Assembly (NCBI GenBank): GCA_029532625.1
Contig: JARFXM010000004.1
Span: 4,278,001-4,342,000 of the forward strand
Source of the DNA: Lomentospora prolificans
Lineage: Eukaryota; Ascomycota; Sordariomycetes; Microascales; Microascaceae
DNA length: 64,000 bases
Reading direction: 5' to 3'
This document shows, piece after piece, positions 33,787-45,939 of the stretch (the first letter of the stretch is position 1; every line of letters starts with the position of its first letter). Below the pieces are notes generated by a model. The model worked only from the letters and a program-made list of their open reading frames with translations, had not been told where the DNA came from and searched no databases. The translations under genes and the position numbers were made by a program.

Positions 33787-35947
33787 CTAGCTCGTAGAGA
33801 TTGCATAGGAATGCGAGTTCCAGGCGCTACTCCCCGGGGCATCGGCCTCCCTCCGAATCTCTATACAAAACTCGCGCGCAGTGAACCAGAAATCCAAGAC
33901 GTTTCCCTCCATGCCGAAACAGTGCATATCTCCGGCGTCACCCTCATGCAAGTGATCGGAGCCGCTGGAGAAGTCGACCTTGGTAGTCCACTCGAGCTCG
34001 GGCTCGCCCTCGCGCATGCGGGGCAAGTTGCGGACGCAGACGTGGGACGGGCGGTCGTGTCGGGTGGATCTGTCGAGGCCGAGACGGCACTGGCCGACGG
34101 CGCGGCGACCGCCGTTGTTGTAGTCGAGAAGGATGCCGACGCAGGAGTCGCGCTGGTCGGCGTGGTGGAAGACGCGGACGGCGGCGACGTCGTCGAGGGG
34201 GGCGGAGGAGAACTTGACGAGGTGGTCCATGGCGAGGAAGTTGGGCACGATGACCTCGGGCCTGGGGAGGGGTTTGGGCGGGGCGACGGGGGCGCGGGAG
34301 CTGGAGACTGTGCCTATGCCGATGACGAGGCCGTTGGGTTGGCGGGTGTAGAAGAGCATGGCGGGTCGGCGGCCGAGAGGGTGGAGGGGGAATTTACTTT
34401 GGAGGAAGGTGCCGGAGATGCTTTGGCCTGTGAGTTCGGTGTGGAGCTGAGGATGTTTAGAGAGTTTAGTATATATATATCCTAGAGTACTTACTAGGTT
34501 GTGGAGACGGAGATAGGTAGACACACCAAAAGGGACGGCCATTGTGTGTAAAAGTCGGGCTCTCTGGCTCTAAGATCGAATGACAAGATCCGATCGTGCT
34601 CTGATATCGGAACGTAAATCCAACATAAGCCATTAGGAGTGATATCGGGTGGCGGACTAGCATACGGCCGTTCACGAGTATGACCGTGGATGTAAGTCAG
34701 GCCGACATAATTCGCAAAGAAAAAGGTGAGGCCGGTCACTGCAGTTAGGTCGATGCTGAGGGTCCTAGAGTCCTTCACTCCGCGCTCTTGGAGGTGGACT
34801 ACGCGTGGGGCGGTCTTGTCTCCGCGCGGCACGGCGGTAGGGAAGATTGGCGGGATGGGGAGATCCCACAAGTGAGGATTTGGTCGCGACGGTGGTATCT
34901 GAAGACGCATCAGACCGTCCTGCAAAGGTTAGCAAACGAGGACCAGCGGGAAGGGCGGCGCACGCCATCGCATTGGGTTTGTTTCCATTGCTTACCCCGA
35001 AGAGAGCTGTGATACCCTCTAGCTGATCATCGGAAGTCTCCTTGACGATGAAGCAACGGTCGTCATATCTCTCATGACGGTATCTCGCGTGCTCGTTGGT
35101 GAGTGTGTCGACTCTCCGGATGCCTCTCGAATCAACGGTCAACTGGATGACAGGAAGAGGATCCTCCCTTTCCACCGGTTTCTTCATGCCGCGTTCCCAG
35201 CTGGCAACACGACAAATGGGAATCTCATAGCACTCCTCATCCGGGCTTAGCTCCGGTGTCTCTGCCAAGCGCGCAGCGAGATCCAGCCCAGCAACATAGC
35301 GCCAAAAATGACTGGTGACAGAGTACTTCCGGATTAGCTGCAAAATCTCCTGAGGTAAGGTGGCAAGTCCAGGCAAGCCGAACTTGTCGGCGACAACAGA
35401 GAGGGCGGAGAGAGGGATATGCGTGGTCTCGGGGAGGGGCAGGCAATGCATGCGCACCCACGGCTGCCTCCAGGCCGCGTTCCTCCACAGGCGATCGGGG
35501 GCCGACGACGCGGGATATCCGCGCCGAAAAATCTCGAAGCATTCCAGGTGGACGGTGGTGGTGTCCGGGTTCCAGCTGCACTGCTTGCATTGGCGCCGGG
35601 CGCAGATGAGCGAGTGGTTGACGTAATGGGCGCGGTTGAAGCGGGCGGGCACCACGAATTGAGCTGTGTGCTTCCAGAGAGCGGTTGCTGTTTCATTTCC
35701 TATCACTGGGCCGGCAAGGAATCGTAGTTTATTTTCCTTCGTTAACAGGCCTGGTTTGGCAGTGGTTTTGGATGCGGCCGTTGGAAGTCAACTCACATCC
35801 TACACATATGTCGCCCCTCGAAACTGGGCCGTAGCAGACGCCGCAATTTTGCTTCAAAGGAAAGTGGGTGAGGTTTTGCTGGAACGTCGGGGTGATGGTG
35901 GTACGATCCCAGGGAGAGGGAGCATCGGGAGATGCGGCGTCAGTCAT
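33787..35947 (-). CDS. Uncharacterised fungal protein with Cys/His-rich N-terminus
   Basis: Four exons (minus): 35947-35797, 35705-34996, 34919-34527 and 34446-33787, giving 637 residues; every junction closes in frame. I recognise no named domain, but the layout resembles a common, uncharacterised fungal family. The N-terminal 115 residues are rich in Cys and His: NCGVCYGPVSRGDICVG, then HSLICARRQCKQC, then HLECFEIF. The spacing (C-x2-C, C, H-x3-C, C-x2-C, H-x2-C) would suit zinc binding, which is inference. The middle has ATLPQEILQLIRKYS and ALFGDGLMRLQIPP; the last part has FSSAPLDDVAAVRVFHH and GILLDYNNGGRRAVGQCRLG, typical of the family. The donor of intron 3 (GTGTGT) was chosen because a nearer GTAAGT breaks the frame. 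The start is the first ATG of exon 1; the frame is open further upstream without ATG. Confidence 0.78.
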
Positions 35948-38860
35948 ATTTTTGGTCAGGGTGGTTGCGGAAGCAGTGGATGTGGATGAAGCAGAGGTGC
36001 GGGCATGGCCTGGCGTCGCCACGCGTCGTGATGGATGAACCTACCTCTCAGGTGGTGTTTGGGGCTGGAGATGGGATTGATCAATTCTCCATTTTGTCCA
36101 ACCGAACCGCACCCGCTCGAAGGCCTAGTTAATTATTAGTCCAAGGCGACAATGGAAGGCACACTCGACCTCAGCACACAACACAGCCTTTCTCGCTCTA
36201 CTTTGCGCGGGGAATTTTGCCTGGAAAAGACGGTTTAAGAGCTAACCACCACAAGAATATTTTTATCCATGCTTCACACTATCTCTTCTTTTGAAAGGCA
36301 TGAGGGACGAGTCCTGGCGCTAATGTGGGTGTGAATGTGAAGGCTGGCTGCGGTGTAAGTCTCTCCCTGTTAACTCGTGCTGGCTATTTCCAGCCAGCCA
36401 GTTCACTTTTGTTGGAGCCAGCACACTAGTCACAATAATGTTGGCCCTGAGGCCTAGCTTGGTGAATTTATTCTAGTTGGATGGCGTATCGATGTTGAGT
36501 TGAGAGCAATGATGACCTTCTTTCTATTCTAGCCCTGCTATATCAATACCACATCTGGACCGATGCGTTGACTTGGCGGAACTTACTGCTAACATGACTG
36601 GCCTCTGGTCCAGGAAACGTCGGGTCGGTCGTAGAAGGACACTCTCCTCATTCTCGGCTTTGCTAGTGGCTACTCTGTCCAAGGTTTCCGCGTTCCACAC
36701 TCCCGGGCATGGACGCTAGCTGTTCGCACATTAGCTGCACTTATTGGCCTATCCGCTTGGCCTGGCGATACTATCAAAATCTCACAGCGGACAGCCCAGG
36801 AGAGGGAGACGCGGCGGCAACTCCACAAACGCCCCTGTGCCGGAAAAAAAGTGTCCATCCGCAGTAAAGCTATCAATATCTAACCGCCTGCCGCTGGCCT
36901 CGAGAATTGACACTCCTCCGAAGCTCGCGGAGTGTGTAAAGATAGTGTTCGCCCATCCAGCAGCCGTTGCGATATGTCCTCCGGGGAAACCAGATGAGCA
37001 AACAACTCACGGACGGGTATGCTTTGAAGGTTTGCAAACGATAAGAGAGCTTTGTGAAAGAAGTGGATTGCTATAGAAATTGAGCAAGTAGGTCTCCTGT
37101 TAAAGATAAACAGTCCTCATGAGGCGAACCGAGCCAGTATCATAGATGCCAGCCATCGACATTTTGACACTATCTGGACCTTATACTGTCTCTAATCTAT
37201 TGATCTCCCTTGGACTTATTTTCAAAGGCTTCAATTACAGGCCTCAAAGATGCGAAGGCTTCGCCCCGGGTGTGGCACATGCCTAACATCCCAAAACGCT
37301 GACAGGAGCGTCTGTTGTATATTGATCCATTGCTCCGGTCTTCCTAGAAACTTGTAACCGATCAGGCGGGGCCTAGATGCAACAATGCGTGTCCACCGCC
37401 CCCAAGCTTGCTTTTTTTCCTCACCCCGCTCTGTTATTGCAATAATGAGCCGGCTGGAAGCGAGCTAAGCTTCGTGTTGTCTGTAAGAGGATAATGGTGT
37501 CCATGGCCACCTGGAACCATGCGCCGCCGGTGAGCTTCGGAGAGCAGTACTAAGGCGCACGGCAGCCTCACGCTTCTGCAATGACGTACAACGCTCCAAC
37601 TCACTCAAGAAGCTTGGGTGTTGACGAGTTACTACGTGGGCATACGCGTAGATATCCAAGTTATGAGGCCTGGAGGTCATATTCCATGGGGTGAGACGGA
37701 CTGACGGGGCACAACCTCACATAGCTTTCTATAAACATTTCCTATTCATCTTTGTAAATTTCTTTCCTTGACAGATACCTATTGGCCGTTCTGCTCGACG
37801 AGAAGGCTGTAATTGGGCGCATCTCAAGTTCTTCAGCGCCGTGACCCATCCCTGCATCTTCTAATCTGATACACCGACAGCCGTCCAACAACGGGCAGCC
37901 TCCTGTTCCCCATTAACGAGCGAGACAATGTTCTGGTTGCCCTTCAGTATAAGCTGCTGAACCACATCACAAACCCTGCCGAATACCCTGTTCCCAGCCG
38001 CGAAAAAGAAACGCAACGCCGTATTCCCCGATGCCTAGCTGGCTGTGGGGTAGTGATCAGCTCGTCCGGTGTTCCCCAATCATCTCCGGGCCGGATGGTT
38101 CGACACCCCGCCCACACCAACGATCCCGCCTTGCCATCCCGCCCATTTTGGCTGAGAGGAGCCAGCTGTCTGGGATAAACCTAAAACAGCAGAAAGAATT
38201 GTTGTACAGGTGATGAGTTGGATTGACTCAAAAGCCGCAGAGGACGCGCGGCGTTCAGGAGTGCACCGCACTCCCCAAAGCAACGCAATGTCATGATTTG
38301 TGCAACTGCTGGCTAATGCAAGAACATTCTGCAATCTAAACGTTGGTTCCTCAGCATTGAAAGATTTTCCGCTGTGCCCGCTTTATGCTCATCCTTGCCT
38401 CTCTGTGAGACTCTGGCGGGATATGTGTGTGACGGGCGTACGTGTTCCGCCAATCGTGGTATGCCAACTTCTCCTCGGGACCGAAGCCTGTACGCCGATA
38501 GACCCTATACCCCGTATGTCTCGCCTGTTTTGCTTCTATGAATGGAGAGCGATGATGCGTTTCGCTCGTCGGGGCTGACGTCGTCTTCGCCAAGAGGTAA
38601 GATGAGACCGCTCCTCTGTTTTGGACTCGGCAGTAAGAGTCAACCTGCGGTGTATATAAAGATTTTCAGCTCCGCGTGTCTCAGAGGCTCTATTTTTCAC
38701 ACCCATGAGTAAAGCTGATGATTTTACCTTGAGCTTATATCAACAGCCTTCCCCAACGGGCTTTATAGCGTTACTGCCCTTCCCAGAACTTGGCACCAGA
38801 ATATCTCGATTTCAACGAGGAACCATAACAGCCAAGTTTTTCCTCTGAGCTTTTTACAAA
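35948..38860. other. Gene-free stretch with CFEM-gene promoter
   Basis: 2.9 kb with no supportable gene. It contains further CAGCCAGCC/TAGCTGGCT units (about 36397-36407, 38036-38044). The right end is the promoter of the CFEM-like gene, with a TATA box at 38653-38660. Confidence 0.55.
38653..38660 (+). promoter_or_regulatory. TATA box of the CFEM-like gene
   Basis: TATATAAA lies 201 bp before the start codon in a stretch leading to a short leader. Position and exact consensus make it a likely core promoter; the transcription start is not known. Confidence 0.5.
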
Positions 38861-39680
38861 ATGAAGGCCTACATTACTCTCGCTGTTCTAGCTCAGACTT
38901 GGCTGGCCGCGGCCGACCAACAGGTTGAGCCTCGCGAACCTTTCTTTGGCGGAGGTGGCGGCGGTGGCCGTGGCGGGCATGGACACGGCCCTTTCGGCTG
39001 GGGAGGCTCCGGATGCGCTGTATGTGCCGGACCTGATGTGGCATCCCCCGTATCATACGAAGAATCGTGTTAACCCTCACTTACAGAAGGACTGTGTCTC
39101 TTCCTACTGGGAGACTGCGGCGCCCACTCCCGCCGCGTTCTGCGACTCCGGCTCCGGGCTCCAGAACTGCGTTTCCTCCGCCTGCGCCGGCGCCGGCGAC
39201 GAATACGGCAGCTACGCAGAGCGCTCCAGCTCCCTCTGCAGCAAGTACCATTCTTGCTCGAGCACCGGCACCTACACCTACACCTACCAGACGCCCGACA
39301 GCGACTGGCCCTTCGACCATGGCCCCCAGGGCACCAGGACCTGGCCGACGGGCGAGGTCGTCGTCACGGGGTGTCCCTGGGACGGCGACGGCTGGGGCTT
39401 CCCCTTCTGGGGAGGTCTCGGCGGAGACGGCTTCTGGGAGAACATGGGCGATGGTTGGAACTGCGAGACTCGCACCACTACGGTTCAGCAGGCCGGGGCC
39501 ACGGGTGAGGTGTACGCCATCGAGCAGGCCGTAAAGGATGATACAACTACTGCTAGGACCATCTCGCTTGCTGCTGCCACCGGCGGAAGCTCTGGAGACA
39601 CCTCTTCTGCCTCGATGGCGAGAATCAAGGTGATGGGCGTCATTCTCGGCGTGGCCCTTGGCGTCGTCGGACTCATGTAA
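38861..39680 (+). CDS. Secreted CFEM-like cell-surface protein
   Basis: Two exons, 38861-39019 and 39087-39680, give 250 residues. Residues 1-18 are a signal peptide (MKAYITLAVLAQTWLAAA). A Gly-rich linker with a run of seven Gly follows, then a cysteine-rich region, about 52-110, with spacing C-x3-C-x15-C-x8-C-x4-C-x17-C-x5-C. The opening GCAKDC and the overall spacing recall the CFEM module of fungal surface and haem-binding proteins, but the number and spacing of Cys are not canonical and the usual axial Asp is not obvious. Next come a Thr/Tyr stretch, an aromatic Gly/Trp/Phe-rich part (WGFPFWGGLGGDGFWE) and a C-terminal hydrophobic tail (VMGVILGVALGVVGLM), a likely GPI signal. The intron (GTATGT...TTACAG) splits the first Cys pair's codon block without changing phase. 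Confidence 0.8.
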
Positions 39681-40256
39681 GCAGTATCTTCGGATTCATT
39701 GGCCTTGGTGGTAAGGACGACTGGATTCGGGTGTGGTTCAAGGCGGTGTACTTTGTTTTAGTCACTCATTAACGATCCACAGCTATCATGTTAAAATGGA
39801 ATAATTTGGTGAATATAGCTTCGGTATTTGTAACTCATTTTGATTCCTTTGAAGTGCTACGAAGTCGTTCTCGGCGGACGGTGAGAGTAATGGTGCCGAG
39901 TTAGTTGCTCCAGACCAGAGCAAGATCGACGGTGGGGCACTCGAGCACAGTGCAATTTATTATACATTTCGATACCCTGAACTGTGGTTCGAGCAGCGAA
40001 ACCTTCTTTTTCGCCACGCCCTCTTCCGATGATGACTTCTCCTCACCGATGACCAATCATGCTGCTGCCTTGCCTAACATATTCACCTTAGGCCCCCACA
40101 CACCACGTGACCACACCCTCCAAGCCCTCATTGGCACCAGTTCCACTGGGTCAAATTCTTTCATTTCACCACAGTCACACATTGATACTCCCTCCCCCAA
40201 CCAACGCTTCGAAACCAACTGTCAATCGCCAATTTCGATCAACAAAATCAGCAAAA
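39681..40256. other. Promoter region of the S30 gene
   Basis: 576 bp of intergenic DNA. It holds a CCAAT sequence near 40052, a CACGTGAC (Cbf1-type E-box) at about 40105-40112, and a Homol-D-like CAGTCACA at 40172-40179. There is no gene of its own. Confidence 0.55.
40172..40179 (+). promoter_or_regulatory. Homol-D-like box (CAGTCACA) of ribosomal protein gene
   Basis: An exact match to the Homol-D element CAGTCACA, known as the core promoter element of fission yeast ribosomal-protein genes, 78 bp before the S30 start codon. A Cbf1-type CACGTG sits about 65 bp further upstream. The match and position are seen; the role here is inferred. Confidence 0.5.
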
Positions 40257-40967
40257 ATGGGGTAAGTTTTGTCGCCGATTTTTTCGGATATGATGGCATT
40301 TTTGTCGCCTGCTTGGATCGGATGGGCGTTTTAATTGTTTTCGGCCTTATTGGGCCCTCGATTCCAAGCGGGGACTAAGTGCTATCGAAATTCCTGGCTG
40401 TGAGAGCAAAAATGCTGACGTTGTTGGAATTGCAGCAAGGTTCACGGATGTTCGTCTCTCCGCCGCTTTCGACTGTTTCCCGATTGACTCTTGAACGTAC
40501 TGACGGAACTTTCTCGATAGCTCTCGCTCGTGCCGGAAAGGTCAAGTCTCAGACCCCCAAGGTTAGTCGATATCCGAATATCCACGCAACTCTTGAAGGA
40601 AATCAGATTAGGGTTCAGGTTACTGGAGAAGAGGCTACGCAAAGGTGTAGAGATGGAGAGAAGCGCATCGCCTCTTACCGTAGCAAGGACGCGACCAAAA
40701 AGATCCCACCTGGTATTGGAAATGAGATGCGAAACAGAACAAAGCTGACACCACTTCCCACATTCAGGTTGAGCCCCAGGAGAAGAAGAAGACCCCCAAG
40801 GGCCGTGCCCGCAAGCGACTTCTCTACACCCGCCGTTTCGTCAACGTCACCCTTACCGGTGGAAAGAGGAAGGTAAGTTGCTAAGTGCACATACTCGCAG
40901 TCCCTGGATTTATCGCGTCCCAGTTTGCTAACCCCATCTCTAGATGAACCCCGCTCCCTCTGCTTAA
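40257..40967 (+). CDS. RPS30: 40S ribosomal protein S30 (eS30)
   Basis: A small basic protein of the 40S subunit, 62 residues. Five exons: 40257-40261, 40436-40449, 40521-40561, 40768-40872 and 40944-40967. The joined product begins MGKVHGSLARAGKVKSQTPK, continues with a Lys-rich KKKTPKGRARKRLLYTRRFV block and ends NPAPSA, the full-length fungal eS30. Exon 1 holds only five coding bases and exon 2 only 14, so both are micro-exons. The donor after exon 2 is GTTCGT, weak against the GTAAGT-like norm, but it is the only choice that gives the conserved HGSLAR. The ubiquitin-like fusion seen in animal FAU is absent, as usual in fungi. Confidence 0.93.
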
Positions 40968-42789
40968 ACCCCCTAACTTCTCGTCAATCTGTAACGACCT
41001 TCTACCCCGATACGATGTCACCAACGTGATTGGACCCGCCCTTGACCCCGTTTTAAGGGAATGATGGGGACTCCTAAATGGAAGATAGAAGTGTGGAAAC
41101 CAAAAACCTCAAGAAACTTTCTTTGTCTTTCGGAAACGGAAGGGAAGGAAGTGCCAAAAAAGGAAACCTTTAGGGATGGGGGAATCGAGGCAAACCGGAT
41201 AATGGCATGATTATATTATTTTGCGTTGGCATTCGGACAAAGGAACATTTTATGCAACACAAACTTTTTGCGTTTCTTCAAACACGCTCAACGGTCCGTT
41301 TTGTGTGTTCTGCTGTATCGTCCATCCCCACCAGGTCGGGGGGGCATCTCCATTTTCGGCAGCGAGGGCAAGTCATCCTCTCCGTCGAGTCTCCCTACCC
41401 CGAGACTTTTCCCCGACTTTTCGTAAGAATAGACTAGACCTCCAATCGAGGTGTTGGATATTCTTCAAGCGCTAGGTCACCATTTGTGCGAATATGTGAG
41501 TCCCGTCTAGACCACGGCCAGGGACGGCTTGCTTTTCTCTTGTGATGAAACGAGATAAGTTTTCTCGGCAACAATGGTGGCAAGACCTTGACACGAGACG
41601 GTCACTCTCACTACTAAACACAACTCAGCGTAGTGAATCTTGTAAACCTGTCAAGTTTCAAGTTTCAAATAGCATTGCATGGTTGATTCAATCTTATTGG
41701 TATATATAAACATAGACAGCTCAAAAATAGTCGAGGCAACTGTAAAGAAGATAGATACCTACGCGAACCAACGGCCCCCCAAGTAGAAGCCCATGCTCCA
41801 GCCATTCTCTTCATGCGCTTGGGAGTGTTATAAAAGGGGGATGGGATCCGAGTATTGTCGTTTATAATGCCTCTCGTATATTAACGCAAAGTTTTGCAGA
41901 GAACCAGCCGAGATGAAACACTCCAGCTCGCCGAAGCTCAAATCCGCCATGGAATCCCTCAGAACACCTATGGCCCAAGCGACAGCCTCCCAAGTTATCA
42001 GCTCCTAGTCCAGACGCCTTTACCACAAAACTCTAGAACTTGCGGCAACGACAAGGCAATGAGAGAATGTATGTGCATGGGCTTAAACATGAACAAAAAG
42101 CCCACTCCTCAGTTCATCCCACTATGTATGTGTAAAGCATGGCAGCCCGAAAGCCCTCCAGAACGTCCGTCTCCCAAAACAAGAAAGCCATGTGACATGA
42201 AATCCAGTAAAGGGTCTCAAACCCTCCAATCAGACTCCCCATCTTTACTCCACGCCCTGAATCGCAAGAAGTGAGATATCTAATCGAAGAACGAAGATAA
42301 AAAATGACAAAAAAAGGGACGAGGGGTTCGTGCAAGGCTAGCCGCATATTGCAATAATAGGAAAGCGGCCATCACCCAGTCCAACATCAGTGTATGCCAT
42401 GGGCCAGGTATCGTCATAGAAAGAAACCCCGTAACAAAAATAAAAGGACAACTAATAGAGAGACACCGGCGTAAAGAGGGGCATGACAATTGCTACCTCG
42501 ACTATAACTCGGCCCGAATGCAAGGTAAAACACGGGTATTGCTCCAATAGCGGAGTTCCTTCTCCTGGTGATGCGTAGATCAACAAGAAACCGGGCGTGT
42601 GTTCGTGTCTATCATGAAAACCACAAGAAGAAACAAAGCATAAAGTCCAAACAGAAACAACAGCAAGTCGTGATGCCAAGCAGAGGAATAAGTTGTAAAC
42701 TTATAGCCACTCAAGCAAGGTGGCAACATGGATACAAATCTTATTAGCGCCTGGCTGCATATCGAAGTCCAAGTAGAGAATGTTTGGCT
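40968..42789. other. Intergenic region between S30 and areA 3' ends
   Basis: 1.8 kb between convergent gene ends. No gene seen; composition is mixed to AT-rich. The part nearest 42789 is presumably the 3' UTR of areA. Confidence 0.55.
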
Positions 42790-45700
42790 CTAAAGACTCA
42801 TTGTAAGCCATTCCCACTCCTGTGCTCCCGAAGAGCCGCCGGCAGGGTTCCCCATGGCGCCCGATTGCCGAACTCCGGACATGGAGATCATACTTTGTGA
42901 TCCTATCGGCCGCTGGGTCATGCCAAAAGCACTGGCTAGTCCCAAGCTAGCCGAGCTGTGGGCGTGGGTCAAGCCAGGCGTCGGCTTTGTAGCCGCCTCG
43001 TTGGATCCCGTTGAATTTTCTGGGCTGTCGACATCCATATCACCAGAGAGGTCGATGTCAGCGCTCTTATTGTGCCTTCTCTGGCGCTTAGAACTCATAG
43101 ACATTGACCTCGAGATGGAGGATGCACCGGGACCGGGGGTAGACTTGGGAGGAGCGGCAGCAATTGGCACGACACCCTTTCCGCCAACAGCCCCACCAAC
43201 ACCTTGAAAGTTGGCGGGGGTGTTATTTCCAGCAGTCTTGGGTCCAGAACCGGCGTCGGCAGGGGGGGATTCAATTGCGGGAGCCCCAGTACGCTTGGCG
43301 GAAGCAGACGAGGAGCTGCTCTTCGTGTTGTTATTGTTAGCCAAAGACGAGACCGCGAGCGATGAGTTTTTTCGCGACGCCGAGGCAGAGTTGGTACCCG
43401 AGGCGTTCTTCTTAGATCTCGTACCAGTCCCTCCACCCGAAATATTCGGACCCGAGCCACGGTTGCGCTTCTTGATGACGTCCGTCTTCAGACTTAGTGG
43501 TCGAACCACCCCGTGGAGCTTCAAAAACAGGCCACATGCGTTACAGAGCGGTTGTCCTTCAGGGTTGCGACGCCACAAGGGGGTCGTTTGCGTGAAGCAA
43601 TTCGTACAAGTGGTGGGCGAATTGCCATCTCCCTGGTTGTTGCCGGCATTCTGGAGGTTGGTAGTTGACCCGTGCTTCGAAGCAGGTGGGGAAGACTGTC
43701 GACTGGGGGTAGCGGATGAGAAGCCAGACACACCGCCATCACCGGGTGGCGAGTTCGGTGTAGATCGGGCAGTTCTATCAGAGCCATTGCCCGTGTTTCT
43801 TTGGTTCGCGAGACGGGGAGCCGAGGAGGTCGACGACGTCCTGGGCATCCTTTGGCGCTTCTCCGCACCCGGCTTAAAGGTCTGAGAGTGCGACCTGTTA
43901 ATGCCGTTATTCTCCCAATCTCCGCCAGTGTCCACGTAATCGGTAGTTGTTCCGCCAATTGTCACTGACTTGCGAGGGGGCCCTCCTGGGTATCGAGCGG
44001 CCTGCGTGCTGAACTGACCGGGAAGGGAGGCATCCCACTGAAGGGAGCTACTGTCTTCCATGGCAGCGGGCGAAAAGTTACCCGGAATAGCCATATTTCG
44101 CTCAGCAAAAGCGCTTGCGTCGTCATCATCGGAGTCGGCCCCAAAAGAGAACATGTTATCATTGTTTGAGGAGGTCCTTGGAGATCTGACCATTTGATCT
44201 TGCTGGAAGACCTGCGATGGGTCGATATGCCCAAAAGAGCTCGGCGCAGTACTATAGGCCGAAGGTGGTTCAGAACTTGGCGCGGAGGCAGAAAATGCAG
44301 AACTGCTAGTGTTGGGGCCATACATGAAAGATTGGGTAGATGGATTACCGCCAAAGTTAGTAGGGTTGCGGAAGCCCCCCTGCTGTCTTTGATTACGGAT
44401 ATCAAGTGACCCGAAGTAGAAGCCCTCGCCTTCGTTCACGGGGTGTGGTGTCGATGCGGTAGAGTGGTACCCGGAAGCGGAGGGTGAATAGAAATCACCG
44501 ACATTCATAGATGATCCAGACATCGAGTTATTATAGACACCGGCAAAAGAATTCGTGGTCATCATTGGAGAGGTAGAAGGTGAAAAGAATTGCTGCTGGA
44601 AAGAACCGGCAGACGCGAGGATAGGATCAGTCTCTAAATTGAATGTGTCCAGAGGGAAGGGGACTCCAGGCTGGCCAGGCTGGGGAACACTATTCTGGTT
44701 GGCCGAATCCAATGAATACTCATGGAGATCCGCGTCTGCATCAAGCTCATTTGCCCGACCGGCGGTGCTATTGACGGCCGGAACATGAGGGGAGAAATCG
44801 GCTGGCCGCTTGCGTGTCTATAACATAGTAAGAGGGGTTAGGAATCTCGAGTTGAATAGTTGGGGAATCAAAGTGTGTGGTGAGATAAGATCAAGTTACT
44901 GGATGTGAGACGGAAAGGCCAAAGCGTCGAAACCATTCAAAGTGAGAGCATATGAGATCGAACTTACACGTCTATCATCGATGCTTGTCTTGCGATGATG
45001 CCGGGTCACATAATTGAACTCTCCCTGGTGACGCGGAGGGAAGGGAACAGACTGTGGGGTAAACCGTTGCTGAGGGTCCTTGCGGGACTTGATGGGAATG
45101 GCCGAAGAGTGAGAGTGCGAGGTAGTAACGCCTTGCATGTCCTCTCCGTCATGATGGGGGGCAACGGGGATTTCGGCATGGGAAGCAAGAGGAGTGGCAG
45201 CGCTGTCCGGAAAGATGAAGTCATCAATGTTCATGAGCTCGGCCTGGGAGGCGTAGTCCTGCTCCGACGACTTTCGGAGTTGCTGTGCGATGCCACTTGG
45301 AGCATTGTTGGAGATATTTCTAGTCAGTCCCGGACGCTCCCGCCTATGAAAAAAAGAACATGCTGTTAACGCTCTGCGAGGCACATTTCCGAGGAGAAAA
45401 TTAAGCAGTACATACTTGCTCAACTGTTCGTGGCGACGCCGTATAAGCGTTCCGTGCATCATCCTCCAGCTTAGATTTTCCATACGTTGTTGGTCAGGAA
45501 GTAGCAGCTTTGTGCGCGCATAAAACTTCCACACTTGGATAGCAAGAGGATCTTCCCTCTGCATCTCCTGAATGTCGTTGAAATGGGAGCCACGGCCGTG
45601 CTTGCCGGACGGGAATGCTTCGAACTGGTTAAGCCTGTCCTGGACAGAATCGTAGGTTGACGAGATGTCCAGCCTAAGTTCTTGCAAACTGGAGCGAAGA

Positions 45701-45876
45701 TCTGAGCTTGCTTTACTGTGGGCGGGTGAAGCTGCATTGTTCAAATCCGAACCATAACGGTCGGCGGCGAGGTGATCAGGCCTCCTGGGGAAGCGGAAGT
45801 CGTGCTGCGTCGTAGTGGGATTCATGGGCGAGAAAGAGGCCCAGGCGGCGGTGCCGGGCGCTGTGTTGGTGGCCAT
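42790..45876 (-). CDS. areA: GATA transcription factor AreA/NIT2, nitrogen regulator
   Basis: The global activator of nitrogen-catabolite genes; it binds HGATAR sites in the nucleus when preferred nitrogen sources run out. Exons (minus) 45876-45416, 45343-44968 and 44817-42790 give 954 residues, in the range of AreA/NIT2-type proteins. Exon 1 has the DUF1752 (AreA N-terminal) block: LDISSTYDSVQDRLNQFEAF, then VWKFYARTKLLLPDQQRMEN. Exon 2/3 junction gives TSIDDRRTRKRPADFSP. A single zinc finger, C-x2-C-x17-C-x2-C (CTNCFTQTTPLWRR, CNACGLFLKLHG), lies at about 683-707, followed by a basic RPLSLKTDVIKKRNRG tail. The extreme C-terminus EWEWLTMSL matches the conserved tail that binds the repressor NmrA. 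The start is the first ATG; an open frame extends upstream from a non-ATG codon, so an extra 5' exon is possible. One AGATAA site lies at 45934, just before the start. Confidence 0.96.
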
Positions 45877-45933
45877 TGCTGGCGCTAAGGCGTGTGAGAG
45901 GATCGTCGGTGGATGGGCGGGGAAAGCTGACGT

Positions 45934-45939
45934 AGATAA
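45934..45939 (+). promoter_or_regulatory. HGATAR site just upstream of areA start
   Basis: AGATAA 58 bp before the chosen areA start codon, in reverse orientation to the gene. It fits the AreA/NIT2 consensus HGATAR and could serve autoregulation; a single six-base match can be chance. Confidence 0.3.

Noticed and set aside
40262..40435. Possible box C/D snoRNA in S30 intron 1 (ATGATGG and CTGA boxes present)
   Set aside because: The boxes are about 125 nt apart and no terminal stem pairs around them.
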